Source: Imbricaverruca yamaguchii (lineage: Eukaryota > Arthropoda > Thecostraca > Neoverrucidae). Taken from it: a DNA stretch of 64,000 nt. The notes under the pieces were generated by a model. That model did no database searches, was not told where the DNA came from, and saw only the letters and a program-made list of their open reading frames with translations. The stretch is taken from positions 2,046,501-2,110,500 of the forward strand of contig JAOTOL010001605.1 in assembly GCA_034440575.1 (NCBI GenBank). Reading direction: 5' to 3'. Positions within the stretch are counted from its first letter, which is position 1; the number at the start of each line of letters is the position of its first letter. The translations under genes were made by a program, and so were the position numbers. Below are positions 26,311 through 37,300 of this stretch, piece by piece.

Positions 26311-28093
26311 CCCGCTCCGATCACAGCCAGCAGTTTTGTTCTTTTTGCTGCGTGCCCATTTCCACTTCACATTGTGGGTGCGGGGTGACATATTCACTAT
26401 TGGAGGGGAACAATAAACATTGAGGGGCACATGCCCTCCCAAAGCATACAAAACAACACCCTTGGATCAAGGTCTATTTTCAGGAAGCATTATAAAATGT
26501 AATGGAGAAAATGGCAAATTAACGTTAGCAGCATACGAAATCGAGGGGTCCACCACCCAGATTCTCATTGACCTCCAGTTATTCCTCCCCACCCAATAAT
26601 TTTCCAAAGTCAACTCCCGTAGTTGAGTCCACGGTTCTGTTCAGTCAACGAACATTTGGTGCTGCCGCCTATACGTAAAGTTCGTAACCAATTCGCCATC
26701 TGTGCAAATTCATGCATTGTTAGTAGTGGGAAAGGTAATCATTAACAGGGTTTGCTTTTAGGTGCATTTAATTTGTGCGAGAAAGATATTCACGTGAAAA
26801 TTGAGTCTTAGTTACTTAATTTCTTGATGAGGCCAATAAAAGTGAGAATGAGTAAAGATATTGCCAAAAATGTGGCATACTCCACAAAATATATGGCGAC
26901 GAAGCCAACATCACTATTGCACCCTTGCGACGAGCCGAAAGCTATGTAAGTTAGTTTTCGGTGACGGCTGCATATACTCATTAGATTATGCATTGTTGTA
27001 AGAACGAATGTGCTTGATTTTAGTTATGTTGGTAGTTTCCTCATGGATTTTCAATGCAAATTGTTTTCTTTGTTTGGAATTCGTCCTAAGACCTAAATTG
27101 GAAGCTTTGTCCTGCGCCATGTCTGTCTTTTAACGCCTCGCTTGCAAAACGGTTGCCGATTGTGTCAGGCGTTTTATGTCCTTGATATGGTTATGACAAT
27201 TGATGCCGTCATTTGTTAAGTGTTTTAATATGCACCGAGTCCCCTGATCTCCAGGTACAAGAGTCACCATACACCCATAAAATTAGTGTGCAAAATTGCA
27301 GCATGTTTGGATGCCAGCTAGGGCAGATTTACACCTTTTTCACACCACACCAGTTTTATGTTTTGCTTATGTCTGGCATTGATAAAATCACCAGTCTGTA
27401 TTTGTTTGTGATTGGCATGGTGTGCAATAGTTATTTCAGAAACAAAATTTATGTATACATGGTGTCCATATCTAAAAGCAGTATTTCTCTCACCTGATGA
27501 TTCTATAAGCATCAGAAATTTGCTTCTTGGAAGCATCTTGGAATTTCTTCTCCAAATTGAATGTTTAGGACCATGGCTAACATGATGTGACTAATAATTC
27601 CCTCTGCAACACATGCTTTTCAGTTGGCAAGCAAAATAACACCAAAAAGGAGTGGAGTTTTGTAACAAAGAATACAAAATCTTAAATGAAAGAAAATGTA
27701 GCATAACCTAGCCTGGCCTTCCATGCAAGAAAACAAATTGTTAGAATTGAAAACTTCTAACATATTTTTGTCTATTGAAAGTTACAATTCTCAGGTACAT
27801 ATATAGAGCAAGCACGTAGCCCAATCTATAGTCAAAAACATCTTTTCAGGTGCTTCCTGACATGACTTATCAGGGAAAGAGAAATGGTAACAGAGAAATA
27901 CAACCTAGTCTTACCTGATTCTTGTCTGGTGAGTTTTGATACAATGCATAGTAGATCTGCATACCAGTGATGTACTTGGGAGCAGGAAGGCTGGTGTGCT
28001 TGTCACTGAATTTTAGCACTGCACATTTCCTTTAAGTTCATGCTATTTCCACATGATTTCCTGTTCCATTTAGTAGGGTGGCATTTCTCTGCA

Positions 28094-28207
28094 TCATGCC
28101 TTTCTCTGGCAGTTGCACAACTGGCTTTTTACTTCTACAGAAGCATGTAGGTCTTGCTTGAAGTCATCAGCAGAAATCTTGGCTTCACAGGTGAGATCAG
28201 CAATGGC

Positions 28208-28273
<66 letters not shown>

Positions 28274-28738
28274 GTTAGAGGATTGGACTAGCACATGGCC
28301 CTGAGGGTCCCTGCTGGTGACTTTCTTATCTGTACTACAAGCTTCTCCATTGCCACAGACATTGTGTCCTTGGATATGTGAAACCAAAAAGTGAAGTAGA
28401 TGGTCATTTATCTCTATATTTAATAGTTTGTCCAGCAGAACCTTGTGGTTCACCACATGAAATGGCTTTGGTAAATTAAATAGGATCAGATCAACTATAT
28501 ATGCATCATCAATGTAACTTGCCATTGTCATAGACCAGTAGTAACTGATCCATTGTGAATTTGTCTTCACACTTTCAGTCAGTTTTGTTACATCTAGAGC
28601 AGTAGGCTCAATACTTGGTATTTTTCCATTATAATCACTAGAATGGGTGCAATGATAAATTATTTGTGAAATAGGATGGAATAAACCACTTTTGAACACT
28701 TGATTAACATCCTCTTCCAATGGATGCCTCATGACCAA
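28094..28738 (-). pseudogene. LINE reverse transcriptase relic
   Basis: Minus-strand reading with VDLILFNLPKPFHVVNHKVL, LDKLLNIEINDHLLHFLVSH and VTSRDPQGHVLVQ, which match the D-x-x-K-A-F-D-x-V-x-H and x-VPQGxVLGP blocks of CR1-like reverse transcriptases in degraded form (both motif residues partly lost). A (TA)n run (28214-28270) has expanded inside it. Not functional. Confidence 0.7.
28214..28270. repeat. (TA)n microsatellite
   Basis: About 28 TA units inside the LINE relic. Confidence 0.97.
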
Positions 28739-28769
28739 TGCAGTTGATGCACCCTAAATCCCTATTAAC

Positions 28770-29105
28770 TAGCTAACATCTTTTTTCAAGAGGCATCAAC
28801 ATCCTGCTATTTGCAATTTCAAGAATAGGGATTATCTTTAATGTAATGTAGCATACAATGTCAGTTTTTAGTATAGGATTATTATCCCTTTCCTGAGCAT
28901 TGTTCCTGAATTGTGAATATATTAAAAAAAGGATAAATGGTGCATTCATAAGTACCTACACCCTTGGCTAAAATTTAAACCTGATAGATGTCAAAATCAT
29001 TTTAAATGACACTAATCACATGGCAAATTTCAACATACTAATGTGCTCATTTCAGCATCTCACTTAATGAAAAACCATTAATTTAACTCTAATTTGGTGA
29101 GTCAG
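28770..29105 (+). repeat. Dispersed repeat, copy in spacer
   Basis: Shares with 58340-58790 the blocks TCAAGAGGCATCAACATCCTGCT/TCCAAGAAGTATCGACATC and ATGGCAAATTTCAACAT/ATGGCAAATTTCGACAT in the same order and orientation, about 75% by eye. Confidence 0.65.
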
Positions 29106-29699
29106 TCTGACTGCAGAGGAGAATGCATTGGATAAACTTTCAGCCATGAGTATGGAGTTGTCCAAGGTGGCTCCATTTTCAAGGCCAACTGGTCATCTTT
29201 CTGGCAAATTATCCATGGCATAGGTAACTTGATGAAATGCTTTGTGGCATAGGTAACTTTAGCCAGGTGAAATGCTCCATGAACATAAAGAACATTAAGA
29301 GTGAAACACAGCTTAGGAAGCACAAGTTTCAAATGGGGCCATATCTACAAGAAATTTTTAATTGGCCTTGATATATTGCATCTATGCCTTCCATATACCA
29401 GCCAACAGTATCCCGATCACATATGTACACTTTCATGGTTGTTCCCTCAGCATTGCAGTGGGACTCACTTCATTGACTTTGACATTAGCAACACAAGGAA
29501 TCGTCAACCCTGTTATGAAATACTTACAATCAGGCACTCTCCAGTACTGATCAGGGGCCCATCATAACCATAGCCACACAATGCACAACTATTGGCATTA
29601 ATCCCACCCCATTAGTCCTCAAATTTGTATGCCTGCCTGTGCCATGTCATGCCTATACACAACTTGGAATTCAAAACTAAGATTCTTCAAACTGAAGAA

Positions 29700-30600
29700 A
29701 GTACCCACCCTATTTCCGAATGTATTCAATGAGGGACTGTCCAATACATCATGAGGTAACCTGTTCCATTGATGAACCACCCTTTAACTGAACATGTACT
29801 TGCATCTCAACAGTCCTGCACCTTATCTTGTCCGACCTGAATTCATGACCCCTGTGCCCAGTTATGGGCGCAAAATAACCCTAGATGTCAACGTGCCCCT
29901 AAACTCCAGTCCACGACCACCACCACCATGACCCCTGTGTGATTCCATAACCAGAAGAGCATCATTGAGATTGACATTATCAAACCAATTTACTATCTGA
30001 AATATCTCAATCATAGTAGCCTTTGGACATCCTATTCTTGAGGAGGCATGATGCCATTAACCTGTCCCCATCTGTTAATTTGTCTGATCTGATAACCCCA
30101 ATAACTTTGTACTGCACAATTTGCTAGCATGTATATCTTCAACTCTAAGGAAGGCCCCCATGTTTGTGCACAATACTCCAAGTATGTAAGCAAAGTGCAA
30201 TTTAAAAAAACTTTATCTTATATTCAGCACTCCTTTTAATGATTCTTAGTATTCAGAGCACCCTGTTTCTATCTGAGTTTCCTTGTTTTTCACACTTGAG
30301 CTTTGTCAAAACTTGCACTCCTAACTTTTTTTCCTCTTCAATTGACATTCAGTTCACTACCTCCCATTGTATATCTAATTTTCCCACCTCCAGATTCTAG
30401 ATGCATAACCTTACATTTATTTTAACATACACTATATCATCATTTATCATATATCATATATCATAGTTGTTAGACATCTCCCATTAATCAGCCCACCTTT
30501 TCAGATCCTGCAAGTCTAGTTAAATGTTGCCTGATTCATGACTATCATTAGCTATCCCTGCTAGCTTGATGTTGGCAAATGTAAACATCATGTTTTTCAG
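29700..30600 (-). pseudogene. CR1-like LINE relic, post-RT region
   Basis: With stops and frame changes, the minus strand gives IAGIANDSHESGNI, DLQDLKRWADQWEMS, EYCAQTWGPSL and CKYMFS, VVHQWNRLPHDVLDSPSLN. These match the segment after the YADDT motif through to the C-terminus of CR1/RTE-type proteins. The relic lies 5' (minus strand) of the RT relic at 28094-28738, the wrong order for one element, so the two are separate insertions or rearranged. Confidence 0.75.
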
Positions 30601-31225
30601 CCCTACCTTAACATGCGCCCAGGAAGGCCTCTGAAAATTATGTGCACTGGAGGGGGGCGGATTTAGCCCACCCTAAGATCTCGGCTCCTGCTAAGGCTAG
30701 AGCAAAGAAGTTTGCAGGGTGGATGGACACGATACTTATCTCTATGGTGTGCAAATTTCGTGACCTTGGGTCAATATCTTCAAGGTCAAACGAGGTCAAA
30801 ATGGCAAAATTTTATGGTTTTGTGTGGCTTGGCTTGTCATTGTTATGGATCGCTGTGATTGTGTTTAAATGATCCGAAATTGGGATTAATATTGTTTTGG
30901 ACATTGCTAATGATGCAATGCATATGCCAGATCCACCATTTGACCTTAGGTCACTGATATGGGAGCACTTTATCAGGTCATTACCTGCTCCAGTTACCGG
31001 AACCAGGCTGCCCACCTGACTGCTCCGTTTGGGCGGCTCGGCACAATCGGCTTCGCAAAGAAAGGATGGAAATACATGAATAAAGTATAGAAATGCTTAG
31101 GCACACAATGACAAACATTATATTTCCGGATGTACAGGGAGTAGCATGCAAAGCAGCATCAATCTCATGTCAGTCATTTCCATTTACGACAACATTCCAT
31201 TTGACCAAGTTTGGTTCAAATTAGC

Positions 31226-31913
31226 CTGTCATGATGACCTCGGCGACCTAACATGACTTTTAAATTATATAGCATAGCAATATGCATCAAACAAGTTGTT
31301 AGTGTTGTCAAGAACACTTCCCTTTTGCCAATATACGGGAAGCGCATCAGCGCGATTTTTGTGGTCTGGCGCTGTTATTTTTGAAAAACTTGAACGGCCC
31401 ATAACTTAAAAACTTGTCCGCTGATTTTTCTTGTTTTAAGCAATGCACCTGTCATTTCTAAGCAGGTACGAAAACAAATGGCGTACACTGGCCCGTACAA
31501 TATGGAGTTGTGTACGACAAATCGTAGGGGTGGGCGGATTTCGCCCTCCACCCCTCCAGGGCGTGTGTTAGCCAGTCATGAACTTGACCTGACTTGACCT
31601 CGGTGACCTGGCATGACTTTGAAACAAGGTAGCATGAAAACATACAAGGTAACAAGTCGCTAGTGTTGCCAAGAACACTTCCTTGTTGCCAAAAAACGGG
31701 AAGCGTATCGGCGGCGATATCTGTGGTCTGGTGCTGATAACCTTTTTTTGACTACCGACACCTAACTCGAAAAATTTTCCGTCGATTTTGTTTTTTTTTG
31801 CTTTAAGCAACGTGCCGTTCATTTTTAAGCAGGTACACAAACAATGGCGTATATCGGCCGGTGAAATCGGGAGTTATCTACGAAAAACCGGAGGGGTGGG
31901 CGGATTTCGCCCC
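31226..31913 (+). repeat. Two-copy tandem duplication, about 340 bp units
   Basis: Unit 1 (31226-31552) and unit 2 (31578-31913) share AAGAACACTTCC, ACGGGAAGCG, TGTGGTCTGG, TTTAAGCAA and end GGGGTGGGCGGATTTCGCCC. A third, weaker GGGCGGATTTAGCCC occurs at 30655. Confidence 0.85.
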
Positions 31914-33397
31914 TGTTAATGTTGTTTATGATGTGGCTAGAGAAATGGACCAATAATTGAATCCTGTCCCATTCCACTTAGAACATCCTGGACATGAATG
32001 CTGATATTTTTTTACAATGTATGTCTGTCTCCCTGGTTACACACCCACCAATAGTATTATATTTTGTACACCAAGCTGCATTGACCTAATATTCGAGTAC
32101 CATGCTGCATAATCCTCAGGAATGCACTAGCTTGATAATTTTGTATCTGGCTGAAGCAATAATTTGCTGGATTGGACAAAGATATCTTGCTGGATAATTT
32201 AACTTACAGCAAAATGGCATTGTTAAGATCTCACCAAGATGGGGTTACAAACCCAAAATTGGGTAATATTTCCATTTCACCCAATATCTTTTCATGGTTC
32301 TATGTTGTTTCTGTTTTAGTTCCTGTCACTTGTTTTACTGTAGCATAGGCATTATTTCAGTTGGGACATGTACACCCATGCTCAGCATCCACCTTTTGGA
32401 GCTCAGCCAATAACCTATGCCTTCCTTTGAAAGAGTTACTGCCACTTTTAAAAGTTATTTCAGGTTATTGTCCAATGAGTTTACTAGGTACTACCACATA
32501 GCATAGCTTCAACATTTAGCGGTAATAACTCAAGTATGTCACTGAGGTGGTCTGCCCACTTCATGGTGCCTATGTGCAGTGAAATCACATAGGTTCTTGG
32601 CCTTAAAATAATTGTTTTATTTTAATTAGTATGCACTACCCTTAAAACCTGCCACACAGTTAGTCACTTTGTTTTCCTGGAATAATGGTCAAACATTTCA
32701 TATTAGAAAGTAAAACAATAGCATGGATTGTATGGACTGAACATGCCATGGATTGTAGTCGAATAAAATATAACATTTGCAGTAAAAACAGACATGTTAG
32801 AACTTCTAATGGTTGATGTAGCAATTATTTTTATCTTTAATAATTTGGATGTTTTCTTGTATTCAGTGTTTTGTTTTGTGGCAATATTTTGTCTCATTTG
32901 CATACTATGTCATCTTGTATGTAGTCCATGAGTCAGGAAATGTAGGTGGTTTTGTAATTATTGCTGAAGTTGCTAATCAAAATACCTATTGTGAGGATAA
33001 ACCTAGATAGTCTGTATATGTGTGCTAGGTTCTCCCCTGCATAAAGGCAAATAAGGAAAGGGAAGTACTACACTAAGTTTGCATAGATAAAAATGAAAGG
33101 CATATCTACAATGTTACCTACATGTTTTTGGTGAAATTGGAGAAAATGCCTACCAATCTGTTTGGAATTTGATCAAAATATGAGGTCTTTTGGAAATTGG
33201 ATCAGTTAACCATCAAACTTAATGATTACTGCATGATATTACCTGGAAATAATTTGCTCAAGCAAGTCACTATCATCTACCCACCTTGCAATGGCTTCGC
33301 ACAGTGAAACCTGCAATTCCCCTTTTTGTTTTAGTTTGCATTTGTAAGGGAGCTATATCTGTTGTGGATGCTATCCTGCCATTTATGGTATGCCATT

Positions 33398-33436
33398 CTG
33401 CCCCCACCACCACCACCACCACTACCACCACCACCA
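33398..33436. repeat. (CCA)n microsatellite
   Basis: About 12 CCA units with two interruptions. Confidence 0.9.
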
Positions 33437-34225
33437 TCAAAATATATGCAGTTGGACTGATCCCCGACCAGTGAAACCAGGTGCTGTTTTGGTTTTATCT
33501 ATTCAGCTTGATATATACCTGTTATTTTTTCAGATCTAGACTAGGTTGTCCTGTATTCCATTGATCTGTATTTGAATGCATCAAAACAATGTGCATGGTT
33601 TAATTATTTGTGGCTGTATATCATATGTCACTCATATCCTGTTGTAAGATTATGGACAAGGTGCTGAAAATGTGTGGTGGTTTGGTTATGTATATTCCTG
33701 TTGTTGCTTCTGAAGGTATTTGGATGCATTTCATTTACAGGAGCTCTACTTGTGTAATAATGCTGCTCCTTGTTATTTTATTTTGTTGGATGAATTTTTT
33801 TCTCTTCAATTTCTGTCTTATGAATGACTGTATCCACTCAGGGTATTCATCCACACCGTTAGAGCCTCTGAAAGTTTTAGGGGCTATTCTGAAAGTTCAG
33901 GGTATCAAACTCCCCAAAAACACTAAAAACACTAAAAACACCTGGGTGGTTGTTTGGGTTGTATGTATTGCATGAAGCTCAGACAACTATGACAGACCAG
34001 TAGCAAGCTTCATGTTGTTAGAGGATGGGGAAATGTTTTCACATGACATCTTCCTGTCTACCTAATAGTTCTGGTGTTTCTCAAGCAAGATGTGCGGACT
34101 ATTTGCAGTTCCAAGACAGAACAGTATATATCTTAATTGAATCATTTCACATGGTGCTGTGCGCTTTCGACCATGGTTCTGCTGAAGCTTTTTCACTAAC
34201 TGTTGTGTGGTTGTTTTTCAGAGCT

Positions 34226-34319
34226 ATGGATGATGATAATGACATTGAAGATGAAAGAGGAGACTGGCGACCTGGTCGGCATAGCTTACCAGAGGACGAT
34301 TCCGATGCTCCTGTAGATG
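34226..34319 (+). CDS. SCAF11-like: SCAF-family gene, coding exon 1 (start)
   Basis: After acceptor TTTTTCAG (ending 34221) the exon has four untranslated bases, then ATG at 34226 and an acidic stretch beginning [14 protein letters not shown] and ending DDSDAPVD. It ends at 34319 with donor G|GTCAGT, phase 1. Joining to 35663 gives GAT-GAG-GAC, an in-frame link to the RING exon. The intron that follows (34320-35662) is mostly a minisatellite made of copies of the next exon's 5' end. Confidence 0.75.
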
Positions 34320-37300
34320 GTCAGTAAAAGTGGCCCATGAACTGACCATATACATGCCCAATTTGCTGTCACCTGAAGATATGCTTCAGATTGTTTGTCA
34401 TTGTAATGCTAGGTGCATGCCTGCATTGAAAATATTATGTCTGAACAATTCGTTTATGCGATCCTTGTATATTCTTTAATATTCTCCATGTTCGTGTAGG
34501 TGTTCCTGGAACTATGTTGCACACTTATCACTTCCATTGGAACCACATGACTTATGCAGCCATCGTCACTAATGGTATGAGCAAGTAACTGAATTATGAA
34601 CATTCCAGTGTATGAGATGCCGAGTGTGATGCCCAGCGTGAGTGAGGTGTAATCCACCATTGTGGTGTTGTGTTGGCAGAAGACAGTGACTCGGAGTGTG
34701 AGATGCCAGGTGGTGGTGTGGTCTGTCAGTGTGATGCTGTGTTGGCAGAGGACGGCGGCCCAGAGTGTGAGATGCCAGCCGGTGGTACGGTCTGTCAGTG
34801 TGATGTTGTGTTGGCAGAGGACAGCGTCTCGGAGTGTGAGATGCCGTGGTATGGTCCTTCAGTGTGATGCTGTGTTGGCAGAGGACGGCGGCCCAGAGTG
34901 TGAGATGACAGCCGGTGGTGCGGTCCATCAGTGTGATGTTGTGTTGGCAGATGACAGCGGGCAGCCGATGGTGTGGTCCGTCAGTGTGGTGTTGTGTTGG
35001 CAGATGACAGTGGGTAGCCGGTGGTATGGTCCATCAGTGTGGTGTTGTGTTGGCAGAGGACAGCGGCCCGGAGTGTGAGATGTCAGCCGGTAGTATGGTC
35101 TGTCATTGTTGTGTTGTGTTGGCAGAGGACAGCGGCCCAGAGTGTGAGATGCCAGCCGGTGGTGTGGTCCGTCAGTGTGATGCTGTGTTGGCAGATGACA
35201 GCGGCCCGGAGTGTGAGATGCCAGCCGGTGGTACGTTCTGTCATTGTGGTGATGTGTTGGCAGATGACAGCGGCCCGGAGTGTGATATGCCAGGTGGTGG
35301 TGTGGTCCGTCAGTGTGATGCTGTGTTGGCAGATGACAGCGGCCCGGAGTGTGAGATGCCGTGGTATGGTCCGTCAGTGTGATGATGTGTTGGCAGATGA
35401 CAGCGGGCCGGAGTGTGAGATGCCAGCCGGTGGTACGGTCTGTCATTGTTGTGTTGTGTTGGCAGAGGACAGCGGCTCGGAGTGTGAGATGCCGTGGTAT
35501 GGTCCGTCAGTGTGGTGATGTGTTGGCAGATGACAGCGGCCCGGAGTGTGAGATGCCGTGATATGGTCCGTCAGTGTGGTGATGTGTTGGCAGAGGACAA
35601 TGGTCTGGAGTGTGAGATTCCAGGCGGTGGTGCAGTCCTTCAGTGTGATGTTGTGTTGGCAGAGGACAGCGGGCCGGAGTGTGAGATGCCAGCCGGCGGT
35701 GCGGTCGGTCAGTCTGCGGCAGTGTGTCCCATCTGCCTGCGCCGGCTGCGTCGACAGCAGGTCGCCACCCCGGACGTGTGTCAACACACCTTTTGTCTAC
35801 ATCACATTCTCCGCTGGTGCCAGGTACAGTGATTGATCTGTAGTGCACACCACACAGCAGTGATGTGGTGAGCCCGAAGCATCCGGCTGCCTTCCTAATA
35901 TGTTTGAGGTTAAATATGCATCGCATTAGTCAGCTGTCGAGGCTGTAAGGCATGTCGGAATGCAGATGTTGTTGGTGCTGTGCATCCTTTTGGTGAGATG
36001 TCAGTGTTATAGCTCGAAATATGCTGCAACAATGCAATCCTTACACATTCTTGAATGCTCTCAACATTCACGTATGTATTCCGAGAGCTATGTTGCACAT
36101 CTTCCTCTTGAAATGGAGTTGCTTAGTTTATGCAGCCAGTGCACCTCTAAACTTCTCCATCTTGAATTGGACTGACTAACCGACTTGTTTTCTCTCTGAC
36201 TCCATGCTCTGTGCCCCATGCATCAGATGACCGCCGTGCCCACTGACTCCCTCCCCTATCCCTTATCCCTCTCTCCCACTTCTTTTCTCCCACTTCTTCT
36301 CCCACTTCCTTCTCCCACTTCCTCTCTCCCACTTCCTCTCTCCCACTTCCTCTCTCCCACTTCCTCTCTCCCACTTCCTCTCTCCCACTTCCTCTCTCCC
36401 ACTTCCCCTCTCCCACTTCCTCTCTCCCACTTCCTCTCTCCTGCTTCCTCTCTCCCACTTCCTCTCCTGCTTTCTCCCTCCAACTTCCTCTCCCACTTCC
36501 TCTCTCCCACTTCCTCTCTCCCACTTTCTCTCTCCCACTTCCTCTCTCCCACTTCCTCCCCTCCCCTCCCCTCTCCATCTCCCCTTCCCTCTTCTCTCCT
36601 GCAGTGTCAGACGACGGGCCGTGTTGTGCCGTCCCAGGTGGTCTCGCCCTGTCTCCGACGTGACCCCGCTCGTGTCGGCCGACGCAGGTGACGGCCTCCT
36701 GTCCGGTGGACCGGCGGCCGTTCTCGGCGCTGCTGGTTCGCCGCTGGGTGTCGGGTCCCGTGGTCGGCGTGGTGGCCGTCCGACCGGACCGCGACACCGG
36801 AGCGTCGGCCGCGGCGGCGGTGGCGCAGCTCTCCTGCGCCGCCACACAGACGCGGCGGCAGCACCAGCTCTGCGCAACGGTAATCCGCGCGGCTGGCTGG
36901 CTGGCCGGCCCACTGACAATAGTTGTCGCTGCGCCACAGCCCGTGCTGTCGCCTCACCCTGTGCGTGCTGGATTGCATCATCGGTGTCATCTTGGAACAC
37001 TGATGAGGTAGTTGTCAGCGTCATATGCCCTATGCAGTCGGATGCGCGCCTGAACTACCATGGCTAAATAACTGAGATAGCTACGTGTTTGGGGTGCTAC
37101 AGATTCGATACTTGTGCAATTGTAGAAAATTGTTATGTGGAACTAGAGTCTAAAATTGTCATGTGGAACCCTAAACTCCAATAACCAACCATATGGAACT
37201 GGAGATGTATAAACTCAGCAACCAAATAAAGCGTGTGGGTGAGTCGCATGTTCTGCCACTGCGAATGCCTGGTCTCGACCTCCAGATAGTTATCATCAAG

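Larger units (their letters stand above)
22021..28093. other. Spacer, repeats but no gene recognised
   Basis: Holds a direct repeat AATTTTCAGCCGAAGGTGCT at 22227 and 22272, a looser relative of it around 25455-25640, a SINE at 23523-23700, duplicated AATAATATATGAA words at 23420-23480, and a short GGCCATC-type repeat at 26210-26310. 26400-28090 is AT-rich and featureless. Confidence 0.5.
30601..34225. other. Spacer upstream of the SCAF-family gene
   Basis: AT-rich. Holds a diverged tandem duplication (31226-31913) and a (CCA)n run (33398-33436). The 5' UTR exon(s) and promoter of the SCAF-family gene must be here or further left but could not be placed. Confidence 0.5.

Noticed and set aside
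34662..35662. CRISPR-like regular spacing
   Set aside because: The whole unit is repeated without unique spacers, and the context is a eukaryotic intron.
34569..35926. His/Thr-rich minus-strand ORFs and alternative plus frames in the 69-bp array
   Set aside because: Other frames of the minisatellite; only the ECEMP frame continues into the RING domain.
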